Part shown: piece by piece, positions 5,845 through 6,084 of the stretch | Numbering within the stretch: position 1 is the stretch's first letter | Layout: each line of letters starts with the position of its first letter | Assembly: GCA_029986255.1 (NCBI GenBank) | Contig: DALTYD010000041.1 | Span: 1 to 6,084, forward strand | Reading direction: 5' to 3' | Source: Methanocorpusculum sp. | GTDB taxonomy: Archaea; Halobacteriota; Methanomicrobia; Methanomicrobiales; Methanocorpusculaceae | DNA length: 6,084 nt | Program-made: the position numbers and the translations under genes | Notes under the pieces: generated by a model | Databases searched by the model: none | Told to the model about the DNA's origin: nothing | The model's input: only the letters and a program-made list of their open reading frames with translations

Positions 5845-6084
5845 TTATCTCCTTGAATAAATGAGCACTGCCGCCGCTACTAGGATGCTAAGAATTGAAC
5901 CCGCAGCCCAGGTTTGACTTTGAGGTGTAGATGGTTCTGCGCAGGTTTTAAAACGTTCGGCAATGTTTGGGTCCTCATTAAAATAAACAACATTCTTCGC
6001 AGTAAGGTAAACAGTTCCTCTTACCCCCTTTTTAGTTGGATAAACTTTCAGATGGACTATTGCATCACTTATTGGAATGGTAAT
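5845..6084 (-). CDS. C-terminal part of an unidentified membrane-anchored protein
   Basis: An open frame enters from the right edge and runs 79 codons to a TAA at 5847-5845, so only the C-terminus is present. I do not recognise the family. The first 50 residues look like a beta-rich soluble domain (AIVHLKVYPTKKG, VRGTVYLTAKNVVYF). A Pro/Ser/Thr/Gln linker (PSTPQSQ, 51-57) follows, then one hydrophobic segment (AAGSILSILVAAAVLIY, about 60-76) and SRR at the end. This order of outside domain, linker, single helix and basic tail is that of a C-terminally anchored surface or secreted protein, with the domain outside and the tail inside. I see no PGF-type sorting motif. The lack of a stop over 240 bp and the organised tail support a real gene. 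Confidence 0.68.
   Translation of the reverse strand: MTIPISDAIVHLKVYPTKKGVRGTVYLTAKNVVYFNEDPNIAERFKTCAEPSTPQSQTWAAGSILSILVAAAVLIYSRR

Noticed and set aside
5657..5860. Open frame of 67 codons spanning the tRNA gene on the opposite strand
   Set aside because: Its codons run through a complete tRNA, so the frame is not a protein gene.

Overview
The window looks like chromosomal DNA of a methanogenic archaeon, most likely Methanomicrobiales or a close relative. This rests on the archaeal-type dihydroorotase, the hydrogenase maturation genes hypC-hypA-hypE, an archaeal XerA-like recombinase, TATA-like promoters, and a serine tRNA gene with no encoded CCA end. Genes are moderately AT-rich and the gaps between them strongly so. 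I cannot name a species.

Layout. Positions 1-535 (minus) hold a conserved archaeal gene, cut by the window edge, that I place in the DUF5806-like group. An AT-rich stretch of about 840 bp follows with no convincing gene. At its right end (1311-1338) is a 28-bp inverted repeat with the 11-6-11 layout of a Xer/dif recombination site. Immediately downstream, on the plus strand, is a complete tyrosine recombinase (xerA, 1380-2297) with all six catalytic residues. A convergent 308-bp gap separates it from a minus-strand operon read right to left: hypC (5468-5238), hypA (5231-4893), hypE (4889-3864), pyrC (3862-2606). The gaps are only 6, 3 and 1 nt, so translational coupling is likely. Upstream of the operon lie a tRNA-Ser(UGA) gene (5792-5709, minus) and the C-terminal 79 codons of an unidentified, apparently membrane-anchored protein (minus, cut by the right edge).

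How the genes work together. HypC and HypE act in building the Fe(CN)2CO group of [NiFe] hydrogenases, and HypA in nickel delivery. HypB, HypD and HypF must be encoded elsewhere. PyrC catalyses the third step of pyrimidine synthesis. It shares carbamoyl phosphate as an upstream metabolite with hydrogenase cyanide-ligand synthesis, which may or may not explain its place in the operon.

The most notable observation is the xerA/dif pair: a near-ideal dif site about 40 bp from its presumed recombinase, in a lineage where I know of no experimentally studied site. The dif arms match the bacterial dif consensus better than I would expect by chance. They sit where XerA binding could also control xerA transcription.
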